Shown: positions 1-5,686 of the stretch, piece by piece
How positions within the stretch are numbered: the stretch's first letter is position 1
Layout of the letters: each line of letters opens with the position of its first letter
Source of the DNA: JAZRGE01 sp045644025
GTDB lineage: Bacteria; Bacillota; Clostridia; Oscillospirales; Acutalibacteraceae
Length of the DNA: 8,119 bases
Direction: 5' to 3'
NCBI GenBank assembly: GCA_045644025.1
Contig: JAZRGE010000064.1
Span: 1 to 8,119, forward strand
Notes under the pieces: model-generated
Seen by the model: only the letters and a program-made list of their open reading frames with translations
Database searches by the model: none
Told to the model about the DNA's origin: nothing
Translations under genes and position numbers: made by a program

Positions 1-1
1 C

Positions 2-466
2 ACCGCCATTTTATCCAAATGGAACAATATTGATTTTATAAATCTGGGCTTCTCGGGCAGCTGCCTTGGCGAGCCGCTGATGGCCGAATATCTCACAGGC
101 ATAGATTGCAGCCTGTTCTTTATGGCCTATGATGGCAACGCTCCAAGCCTTGAATATCTGGAAAAGACCCATTATCCTTTTTATGAGGCATACCGCAGAG
201 TTAAAAAGGACGTGCCGATAGTTTTTATGTCGGTGCCCTGCTTTGAAAACTATCCCAACGCTCGGCAAAGCCGCGATCTTATAAAGGGATCATATGAAAA
301 GGCTTGCCGAAGCGGCGATAAGAACGTCTATTTCCTGGATGGCGAAACTCTTTTTGGCGAAAAGGATAGGGAAATATGCACCGTGGAGGGCATCCACCCC
401 AACGACCTTGGCTTTTATCGCATAGCCGAGGCCATCAAAGATTTGTTTGATAAAATCGGTTTATGA
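2..466 (+). CDS. SGNH/GDSL-type hydrolase, C-terminal part (5' end outside window)
   Basis: The reading frame is open from the left edge, so this is the last 154 residues of a longer protein whose start lies outside. It resembles the GDSL-like lipase/acylhydrolase family in which members carry a GSSxxQG nucleophile block, then NLGFSG, then DYDxNAP, then a DGxHPNDLGF block. Visible here are NLGFSGS (residues 14-20, block II glycine), AYDGNAP (42-48, with the block III Asn at 46) and EGIHPNDLGFYR (129-140, with the catalytic-type His at 132). The nucleophile serine would be just upstream of the window. The family hydrolyses esters, often acyl or acetyl groups on carbohydrates; the substrate here is unknown. 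Odd: the residue three before His132, normally Asp, is Glu129. The gene converges on gpmI and ends 11 bases before a shared terminator. Family assignment is fairly firm; substrate is not inferable. Confidence 0.85.
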   Translation, partial: TAILSKWNNIDFINLGFSGSCLGEPLMAEYLTGIDCSLFFMAYDGNAPSLEYLEKTHYPFYEAYRRVKKDVPIVFMSVPCFENYPNARQSRDLIKGSYEKACRSGDKNVYFLDGETLFGEKDREICTVEGIHPNDLGFYRIAEAIKDLFDKIGL

Positions 467-477
467 TATTATAAAAA

Positions 478-502
478 AAGCGCCCTGCTTGGCAGGGCGC
501 TT
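478..502. terminator. Bidirectional intrinsic terminator between the SGNH hydrolase gene and gpmI
   Basis: A GC-rich perfect stem (GCGCCCTGC at 480-488 pairing with GCAGGGCGC at 492-500, extendable by two A-T pairs to 478 and 502) closes a three-base loop. A run of A lies on the left (473-479), which is the U-tract for minus-strand transcripts leaving gpmI. On the right is TTAATATTTA, a weaker T-rich tract for plus-strand transcripts. Its position between two convergent stop codons (466 and 516) fits shared termination. Confidence 0.92.
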
Positions 503-515
503 AATATTTATCGGT

Positions 516-2054
516 TTAGCCGATTATCAGGCTTTCGCCATCCATTTCGGCAGGCTTTTCTATGCCGAGCATTTCGAGCATTGTGGGAGAGATATCGCAG
601 AGCTTGCCGCCTTCGGCCTTAAGCACACAATCCTGGCCCACCACGCAGAAGGGAACAAGGTTGGTGGTGTGGGCGGTGAAGGGAGTGCCATCGGCTTCAA
701 ACATCTTATCGGCGTTGCCGTGGTCGGCAGTGATGATTGCGCGGCCGCCCATCTTAAGGGTGGCTTCCACAACCTGTCCAACACAGTTGTCCACAGTCTC
801 AACAGCCTTCACAGCGGCATCAAACACACCTGTGTGGCCCACCATATCGCAGTTGGCGAAATTAAGGATCACCACATCGTAGTTGCCGCTCTCGATCCTG
901 CCCACAACCTCGGCGCAAACTTCGTTGGCGCTCATTTCGGGCTTAAGATCAAAGGTGGAAACATCGGGAGTGGGGATAAGAGCTCTATCCTCGCCGGGGA
1001 ACATAACTTCCTCGCCGCCGTTGTAGAAGAAGGTGACGTGGGCATATTTTGTTGTCTCGGCAATGCGGAGCTGTGTGAGCCCTGCTTTGGAGATGGTCTC
1101 GCCCATTGTCATTGTGAGAACTTTAGGAGCAAATGCGATCTTCACGTTGGGCATTGTAGCATCGTATTCTGTCATACACACGTAGAAGAGATTTTTAATA
1201 TCCTTCTTGCGTGCAAAGCCGGTGAATTCGGGATCCACAAAAGCACGGGTGATCTCACGGGCTCTATCGGGGCGGAAGTTGAAGAAAACAACGCTGTCGT
1301 TATCTCCGATAGCCTGGCCGCCTGCGCACACGGTGGGAATCACGAACTCGTCGGTCAGATTCTTGCCGTCGCCATCAATGGTCTCGTAGGATTTCTTGAT
1401 AGCGGCCACGGGATCTTCTGTCATAATACCGTCGCCGTAAACAGCGGCTGCATAGAATTTTTCCACTCTATCCCACTGGGTATCGCGGTCCATTCCGTAG
1501 TAGCGGCCTGCCAGAGTGGCAATGGCGCCCACGCCGATCTCGTCTATCTTATTAATAAGCTCCTGCACGTAGCCTGCACCCGAAGTGGGAGCAACGTCGC
1601 GACCATCAAGCAGGCAATGAACGTAGACCTTCTTAAGGCCGTTCTTCTTGGCCATTTCCAGCAGAGCATAAAGATGCTCGTTGTGGCTGTGCACGCCGCC
1701 ATCAGAAACAAGGCCCATCAGGTGGAGTGCGCTATCGTTGGCCTTGCAGTTTTCAATAGCGGCCAGCAGAGTCTCGTTGGCAAAAAAATCGCCATCCTTA
1801 ATGGATTTGGTGATGCGGGTGAGCTCCTGATAAACCACGCGGCCTGCGCCGATGTTGGTGTGGCCCACTTCGCTGTTGCCCATCTGGCCGTCGGGCAGAC
1901 CCACGTCCATTCCCGAAGCACCGATAGCGGTGAAGGGATTGGATGCAAAGATCTTATCCAGATTAGGGGTGGCGGCAACGTGGATCGCATTGGCATTATT
2001 CTTTTCTGCAATGCCGAAGCCATCCATTATAATAAGTACCAAAGGCTTTTTCAT
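516..2054 (-). CDS. gpmI: 2,3-bisphosphoglycerate-independent phosphoglycerate mutase
   Basis: Interconverts 3-phosphoglycerate and 2-phosphoglycerate in the cytosol, using two divalent metals (typically Mn) and a phosphoserine intermediate. At 512 residues it has the full family length and the alkaline-phosphatase-like fold signature. MDGFG with metal ligand Asp11 and NSEVGHTNIGAG with nucleophile Ser61 are present. Substrate-domain residues follow: His122 (GVHSH), Arg152 (DGRD), Arg184, and Arg261/Arg264 (FRPDRAR). Lys336, Asp403 and His407 (NCDMVGH), Asp444/His445 (TADHGNADK) and His462 complete the active site, so nothing catalytic is missing. The start is fixed by an AAGGAG site (2062-2067) seven bases before the ATG. 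It is the last gene of the pgk-tpiA-gpmI run; a terminator-like hairpin lies in the 63-bp gap from tpiA, and a bidirectional terminator follows its stop. Confidence 0.98.
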   Translation of the reverse strand: MKKPLVLIIMDGFGIAEKNNANAIHVAATPNLDKIFASNPFTAIGASGMDVGLPDGQMGNSEVGHTNIGAGRVVYQELTRITKSIKDGDFFANETLLAAIENCKANDSALHLMGLVSDGGVHSHNEHLYALLEMAKKNGLKKVYVHCLLDGRDVAPTSGAGYVQELINKIDEIGVGAIATLAGRYYGMDRDTQWDRVEKFYAAAVYGDGIMTEDPVAAIKKSYETIDGDGKNLTDEFVIPTVCAGGQAIGDNDSVVFFNFRPDRAREITRAFVDPEFTGFARKKDIKNLFYVCMTEYDATMPNVKIAFAPKVLTMTMGETISKAGLTQLRIAETTKYAHVTFFYNGGEEVMFPGEDRALIPTPDVSTFDLKPEMSANEVCAEVVGRIESGNYDVVILNFANCDMVGHTGVFDAAVKAVETVDNCVGQVVEATLKMGGRAIITADHGNADKMFEADGTPFTAHTTNLVPFCVVGQDCVLKAEGGKLCDISPTMLEMLGIEKPAEMDGESLIIG

Positions 2055-2076
2055 GGGGAATCTCCTTCTTAAAAAT

Positions 2077-2101
2077 AGGGCGGAAACGGTGTTTCCGCCC
2101 T
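2077..2101. terminator. Intrinsic terminator-like hairpin inside the operon, between tpiA and gpmI
   Basis: GGGCGGAAAC (2078-2087) pairs perfectly with GTTTCCGCCC (2091-2100) around a three-base loop, with a further A-T pair at 2077/2101. Read on the minus strand, the stem is preceded by an A-rich stretch and followed by TATTTTT, and then at once by the gpmI ribosome-binding site. On the plus strand it is followed by TTTTTATTTT, so it is symmetrical. Only 22 bases separate it from the gpmI ATG, which leaves no room for a promoter. I infer a partial terminator or attenuator, or an mRNA 3'-end protecting structure, that lowers gpmI relative to pgk and tpiA. Confidence 0.85.
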
Positions 2102-2117
2102 TTTTATTTTGTTGGGA

Positions 2118-2888
2118 TCAGTTGTTGGATGCAGCAGCAACAATAGCAGCGAAATCGGGAGCCTTAAGGGGAGCGCCGCCGATAAGACCACCATCAACGT
2201 TGATCTTCTTCACAAGCTCGTCTGCATTGCCGGCGTTCATAGAGCCGCCGTACTGGATGGTAACAGTCTCAGCCACTTCTGCGCCATAGGCTTCTGCAAT
2301 GGCTGCACGAACGTATCCGTTGCCTTCGTCGGCCTGGTCGGCAGTGGCGGTGACACCTGTGCCGATAGCCCAAACGGGCTCATAAGCGATGATCACGTTC
2401 TTAAGCTGCTCGGCCGAAACGTTGGTGAGAGCCATCTTGGTCTGATATTTCAGCAAAGTCTCGGTGTAGCCCAGCTCGCGCTGCTCCAAAGTCTCACCCA
2501 CGCAAACGATAGCGGTGAGGCCTGCATTAAGAGCGGCAAGGGTGCGAAGGTTCACAGTCTGATCAGTCTCGCCGAAATACTGCCTTCTTTCGCTGTGGCC
2601 GATAACAACGTATTTAACGCCTGCTTCTGTGAGCATCTCGGCAGAGATCTCACCGGTGTAGGCACCGCTGGCCTTGAAGTGAACGTTCTCAGCGCCGATG
2701 CAGATATTGGAGCCCTTAGCTGCCTCAACAGCAGCAGGGATATCAATAAAGGGAACGCAGAGCACAACATCGCACTTGGCATCCTTCACCAGGGGCTTCA
2801 TCTCTTCGATAAGAGCGGCTGCCTGGGCGGGAGTCTTATTCATTTTCCAGTTGCCTGCGATAACAGCTTTTCTAGTTTCTTTTCTCAT
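2118..2888 (-). CDS. tpiA: Triose-phosphate isomerase
   Basis: Interconverts dihydroxyacetone phosphate and glyceraldehyde 3-phosphate in the cytosol. The 256-residue protein has the normal single TIM-barrel length. Recognisable elements are AGNWKMNKT with Asn13 and Lys15, GHSERRQYFGET with the electrophilic His98, AYEPVWAIGTG with the catalytic base Glu170 followed by flexible loop 6, YGGSMNAGNADEL (213-225), and the phosphate-gripping DGGLIGGAPL (232-241). Helices after loop 6 (EGNGYVRAAIAEAYG) differ in detail from the Bacillus-type protein but touch no catalytic position. The ATG is preceded by a GAGGTAA site (2894-2900) that abuts the pgk stop codon. The spacing from pgk is only 12 bases, so co-transcription with pgk and likely translational coupling are expected. 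A terminator-like hairpin lies 16 bases after its stop. Confidence 0.98.
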   Translation of the reverse strand: MRKETRKAVIAGNWKMNKTPAQAAALIEEMKPLVKDAKCDVVLCVPFIDIPAAVEAAKGSNICIGAENVHFKASGAYTGEISAEMLTEAGVKYVVIGHSERRQYFGETDQTVNLRTLAALNAGLTAIVCVGETLEQRELGYTETLLKYQTKMALTNVSAEQLKNVIIAYEPVWAIGTGVTATADQADEGNGYVRAAIAEAYGAEVAETVTIQYGGSMNAGNADELVKKINVDGGLIGGAPLKAPDFAAIVAAASNN

Positions 2889-2900
2889 TTTGATTACCTC

Positions 2901-4112
2901 TTATTTGTCGTTAAGAGCTGCGATACCGGGAAGCTCCTTGCCCTCGAGGAATTCAAGGGAAGCACCGCCGCCGGTGGAGATGTGAGTCATCTTATCGCCA
3001 AAGCCCAGAGTGTTAACAGCAGCTGCGGAGTCGCCACCGCCGATAACTGTCACAGCGTCGGTCTCGGCCATAGCAGCAGCAACAGAGATGGTGCCTGCAG
3101 CCAGAGTGGGGTTCTCGAACACGCCCATAGGTCCGTTCCAAACAACAGTCTTAGCGCTCTTAACAGCCTCGGCAAAGAGTTCGCGAGTCTTGGGGCCGAT
3201 ATCCATACCTTCCATATCCTCGGGGATCTTATCGGCATCCACAACGATAGTCTCGATAGGAGCATCGATGGGGTTGGGGAATTCCTTAGCCACAACGCAA
3301 TCGATGGGGAGAAGGATCTTAACGCCCTTCTCTTCGGCCTTCTTGAGCATATCTGCGCAATATTCGATCTTCTCTTTATCAAGCAGGGATTTGCCAACGC
3401 CGTAGCCCTTAGCAGCAAGGAAGGTGTAGGCCATACCGCCGCCGATGATAAGAGTATCGGCCTTGTTGAGCAGGTTCTCGATAACAGTGAGCTTATCGGC
3501 AACCTTAGCGCCGCCGAGAATGGTGACAAAGGGACGAACGGGGGCATCTACAGCGTTGCCCAGATACTGAAGTTCCTTACCGATAAGGTAGCCTGCAACA
3601 GCTTCCTTAACATGGGATACAACACCCACGGTGGAGCAATGAGCTCTGTGTGCGGGGCCGAATGCATCGTTCACAAAAATATCAGCCAGAGAGCCCAGCT
3701 CGGCAGAAAGAACTTCGCCGTTCTTAGTCTCTTCGGCACGGTAGCGGGTGTTCTGGAGAAGAACAACATCGCCATCCTGCATATTAGCAACTGCGGCCTT
3801 GGCGTTCTCGCCTACCACGTTATCATCTGCTGCAAAGATAACTTCCTTGCCCAGCTTCTCGGAAAGCCTTTTTGCAACAGGCTCCAGGCTGAGCTCGGGC
3901 TGAGGCTCGCCCTTGGGCTTGCCCATATGGGAGCAAAGGATCACTCTGCCGCCCTCTTCGATAAGCTTTTTGATGGTGGGCAGTGCGGCGTTGATGCGGT
4001 TTTCATCGGTGATAACACCGTTCTTAAGCGGAACATTGAAATCGCAACGAACAAGTACGCGCTGTCCTTTAACATTGATGTCGTCAACAGTCTTTTTATT
4101 GAATGCTGCCAT
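2901..4112 (-). CDS. pgk: Phosphoglycerate kinase
   Basis: Transfers phosphate from 1,3-bisphosphoglycerate to ADP, the first ATP-yielding step of glycolysis, in the cytosol. The chosen start gives 403 residues, the usual size. Visible are the family signature RVLVRCDFNVPL (18-29, with Asp24 and Asn26), ENRI with Arg39, SHMGKPKG (61-68), NTRYR with Arg123, AHRAHCS with Arg156, GGAKVADKL (200-208, nucleotide side), WNGPMGVFE (325-333), GGGDSAAAV (358-366) and the C-terminal STGGGASLEFLEG. An in-frame ATG 25 codons upstream exists, but MAAFNKKTVDD is the normal N-terminus, is served by GGGAG at 4121-4125, and the promoter -10 lies inside the longer version. First gene of the pgk-tpiA-gpmI unit, with its own promoter just upstream. 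Confidence 0.98.
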   Translation of the reverse strand: MAAFNKKTVDDINVKGQRVLVRCDFNVPLKNGVITDENRINAALPTIKKLIEEGGRVILCSHMGKPKGEPQPELSLEPVAKRLSEKLGKEVIFAADDNVVGENAKAAVANMQDGDVVLLQNTRYRAEETKNGEVLSAELGSLADIFVNDAFGPAHRAHCSTVGVVSHVKEAVAGYLIGKELQYLGNAVDAPVRPFVTILGGAKVADKLTVIENLLNKADTLIIGGGMAYTFLAAKGYGVGKSLLDKEKIEYCADMLKKAEEKGVKILLPIDCVVAKEFPNPIDAPIETIVVDADKIPEDMEGMDIGPKTRELFAEAVKSAKTVVWNGPMGVFENPTLAAGTISVAAAMAETDAVTVIGGGDSAAAVNTLGFGDKMTHISTGGGASLEFLEGKELPGIAALNDK

Positions 4113-4120
4113 TGAGATAA

Positions 4121-4125
4121 CTCCC
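4121..4125 (-). promoter_or_regulatory. Ribosome-binding site that fixes the pgk start
   Basis: On the minus strand AGAAAGGGAG ends eight bases before the ATG at 4110-4112, an ideal spacing. No comparable site precedes the alternative in-frame ATG at 4185-4187, so the shorter 403-residue protein is the one made. Confidence 0.85.
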
Positions 4126-4152
4126 TTTCTTTTTTGGTTTTTCCAATAGATT

Positions 4153-4181
4153 ATTTTACAACATATTGGCAAAATTTTCAA
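4153..4181 (-). promoter_or_regulatory. Sigma-A-type promoter for pgk-tpiA-gpmI
   Basis: On the minus strand TTGAAA (4176-4181, four of six -35 consensus bases) is followed by exactly 17 bases and TAAAAT (4153-4158, five of six -10 bases). The expected transcription start is near 4146, giving a leader of about 34 bases that contains the pgk ribosome-binding site and no evident riboswitch-sized structure. The region is strongly AT-rich compared with the flanking genes. Assignment is by motif only. Confidence 0.75.
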
Positions 4182-4195
4182 TGCCATTTGGCATT
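4167..4195. repeat. Cluster of TGGCA half-sites at the pgk promoter, possible operator
   Basis: AATGCCATTTGGCATT (4180-4195) is a near-perfect inverted repeat of seven-base arms around two bases, overlapping the edge of the -35 hexamer. A third TGGCA lies at 4167-4171 in the spacer, in inverted relation to the TGCCA at 4182-4186 (ten bases between them). TTGGCA therefore recurs as a direct repeat exactly 22 bases apart (4166 and 4188), about two helical turns. This layout suits a dimeric DNA-binding regulator. It could instead be a weak hairpin after the tadA stop; the following tract (GAAAATTTT) is a poor U-tract, so I favour an operator. The cognate regulator is not identified. Confidence 0.5.
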
Positions 4196-4201
4196 ATTTT
4201 T

Positions 4202-4654
4202 TCATTTTTTCCGCAATTTCTCAAAAAATTCCTGCATCAGCGCGCGGCTTTCGGCTTCGCAGCAGCCGGCCGTGATTTTGGGGCCCGATGAACAGGGTAA
4301 ATGAGCCATATTCAGCACCGAGCCAAGGCAGCCTGCGTCTTTATCGGCCGCGGCATAAACCACTCTGCCCACTCGGGAAGAAACGATCGCTCCCGAGCAC
4401 ATGGGGCAGGGCTCCAGGCTCACGTAGAGGGTGCAATCACTAAGGCGCCAATCGCCTATATTTTTTGCGGCGGCTTCTATCGCACTGAGCTCGGCGTGGC
4501 CCAAGGGGGAATTTGCCCCTTCGCGGGTGTTGCGGCCACGGCCGATTATTTCGCCGTTCTTCACCACCACAGCTCCCACGGGCACCTCTCCCGCATCCAA
4601 CGCAGCTCTCGCCTCGGCCAAGGCCTCAGCCATAAAAATTTCGTCTTCTCTCAT
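4202..4654 (-). CDS. tadA: tRNA-specific adenosine-34 deaminase (TadA-type cytidine deaminase-fold protein)
   Basis: Predicted zinc enzyme that converts adenosine to inosine at wobble position 34 of tRNA-Arg(ACG), allowing one tRNA to read several Arg codons. The 150-residue protein has the standard deaminase core: EVPVGAVVV (23-31), the HAE motif with zinc ligand His53 and proton-shuttling Glu55, and EPCPMCSGAI with zinc ligands Cys83 and Cys86. The GCLGSVLNM segment (108-116) and a basic C-terminus (FFEKLRKK) match Firmicute TadA. The start is the ATG at 4652-4654, which overlaps the upstream CPBP stop as ATGA and has GGAG at 4663-4666. An upstream in-frame ATG at 4712-4714 would add 20 non-family residues inside the CPBP gene. 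A general nucleoside deaminase of the same family cannot be fully excluded. No strong terminator follows. Confidence 0.92.
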   Translation of the reverse strand: MREDEIFMAEALAEARAALDAGEVPVGAVVVKNGEIIGRGRNTREGANSPLGHAELSAIEAAAKNIGDWRLSDCTLYVSLEPCPMCSGAIVSSRVGRVVYAAADKDAGCLGSVLNMAHLPCSSGPKITAGCCEAESRALMQEFFEKLRKK

Positions 4655-4666
4655 ATTGTAAACTCC
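4651..4666 (-). promoter_or_regulatory. ATGA stop-start overlap with ribosome-binding site for tadA
   Basis: The CPBP stop TGA (4651-4653) shares bases with the tadA start ATG (4652-4654). GGAG at 4663-4666 lies eight bases upstream of the ATG, inside the last codons of the CPBP gene. The arrangement decides the tadA start and suggests translational coupling. Confidence 0.8.
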
Positions 4667-5685
4667 GTAAGCACTACTTGTGCGATAGTTATAATCAAAA
4701 AGATTATCATGCACGGGGAAAGGAAGAAGGCCGCTGCCTTGCCCTTGCCCGATAATCCCTGCTCGTAGCTGAGGCGGAAAGCATCACGGTCTTTCTTTAC
4801 AAATAGTATAAATCCAATAATGCCCAACCCAAGCATAATGCCATACATTACTATATTGAAAGCTATTAATGATTCATTTGCGAGATATTTTGAAAGATAG
4901 GTTGTGGCCACCGATATGCCATTGCTCAAAAAATGAATGACGCAGGCAGGCCAGATAGAATTGGTGGCAACCACGGCGTAGCCCATTAAAATGCCCATCA
5001 AAAAAGCCGAGGGGATCTGGCTTAAATTGCCGTGCATCAGGCCAAAAAGCAGGGCCGACACCACCACGGCAAAGGGCTCAGAAACGTTGCGAAGCAGGCC
5101 CAGCACAATGCCGCGGAAGGCAAATTCCTCCGCCAAAGCGGGCACAACGCAAACGGTGATCACAATCAGCACCACGCCCCAAACGCCCGTGGGCAGCGCT
5201 CCGATCATATCTTCCACCGTGTTGTCAGCGTAGTTCACAACACTTTCAAACATTCCTGCCGCCAAGTTTGCCACTCCGCAGGCACCAAGTCCTGCCAAAA
5301 TAAGGGGCAGGGTCTTGCCCTTTTCGGGGGCGCCCATCCTAAGCGCCGAAAGAGGCCTTTGGCCATAAAAAACCGAGGAAAGAATAAAAGGCAGAGTGAA
5401 GATAAGAAAGCTCACCACGGCCTGATATATCCAAATCCCCGGCGCTGTGCCAAAAAAAGCATAGAAGCTGTTTGCATCAAAGCCCATAAGTAGGGGCATA
5501 AATTCAAGAGCAAGAGAAAGTATCCAAGGCAGAACAGAAAAGATTATAAGACCGCCGCCAATGGCATTTCCCGCCCGCCGAGCACGATATTTCTGGGCAA
5601 AAACAGCCTCAGCCGAAGCCTCCCCCAGGGGAGACCTCGGCTGTGTATTATTTTGGTTATTATTATACGGGCTGTAATAATTCAT
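4651..5685 (-). CDS. CPBP-family intramembrane metalloprotease-like protein (CAAX protease/ABI type)
   Basis: A polytopic membrane protein of 344 residues. The first ~40 residues are hydrophilic, starting with an Asn/Tyr/Gln-rich stretch and then basic residues (KYRARR), so probably cytoplasmic. About eight hydrophobic segments follow, near 41-67, 83-107, 126-146, 166-185, 203-217, 226-250, 274-297 and 317-340. The family's active-site motifs are intact: EExxxR as EEFAFR (186-191), FxxxH as FGLMH (214-218), and HxxxN as HFLSN (251-255). Known members act as CAAX-type proteases, bacteriocin-immunity proteins or scaffolds; the substrate here is unknown. The ATG lies one base after the gyrA stop (TAATATG), with GAGG at 5695-5698 inside the gyrA tail, and the stop overlaps tadA. 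This is the least conserved gene of the three. It uses at least one CTA leucine codon (5491-5493), a codon the glycolytic genes avoid. Confidence 0.93.
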   Translation of the reverse strand: MNYYSPYNNNQNNTQPRSPLGEASAEAVFAQKYRARRAGNAIGGGLIIFSVLPWILSLALEFMPLLMGFDANSFYAFFGTAPGIWIYQAVVSFLIFTLPFILSSVFYGQRPLSALRMGAPEKGKTLPLILAGLGACGVANLAAGMFESVVNYADNTVEDMIGALPTGVWGVVLIVITVCVVPALAEEFAFRGIVLGLLRNVSEPFAVVVSALLFGLMHGNLSQIPSAFLMGILMGYAVVATNSIWPACVIHFLSNGISVATTYLSKYLANESLIAFNIVMYGIMLGLGIIGFILFVKKDRDAFRLSYEQGLSGKGKAAAFFLSPCMIIFLIITIAQVVLTEFTI

Positions 5686-5686
5686 A

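Noticed and set aside
11..268. 85-codon minus-strand frame
   Set aside because: It is antisense to the SGNH hydrolase, which has recognisable family blocks; no domain or start signal supports it.
447..2072. 541-codon open frame on the plus strand
   Set aside because: It is exactly antisense and in codon register to gpmI, whose full active site is present. Its translation is Cys/His/Gly-rich with no recognisable domain, and it is explained by codon bias.
2109..4115. 668-codon open frame on the plus strand
   Set aside because: It is antisense and in codon register to tpiA and pgk, both unmistakable enzymes; the 12-bp gap between them happens to keep the frame. No ribosome-binding site or domain was seen.
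4113..4187. 25-residue N-terminal extension of pgk
   Set aside because: It is not family-like, has no ribosome-binding site, and the promoter -10 and predicted transcript start lie downstream of its ATG.
4180..4195. Inverted repeat as a tadA transcription terminator
   Set aside because: The stem has few GC pairs, a very small loop and a mixed GAAAATTTT tract after it; position at the -35 favours an operator, though the question is not closed.
4655..4714. 20-residue N-terminal extension of tadA
   Set aside because: It lies in the CPBP coding end, is not family-like, and the ATGA overlap start has the good ribosome-binding site.
5032..5493. 153-codon plus-strand frame inside the CPBP region
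   Set aside because: It is antisense in codon register to the CPBP gene, whose three active-site motifs and membrane segments are clear.
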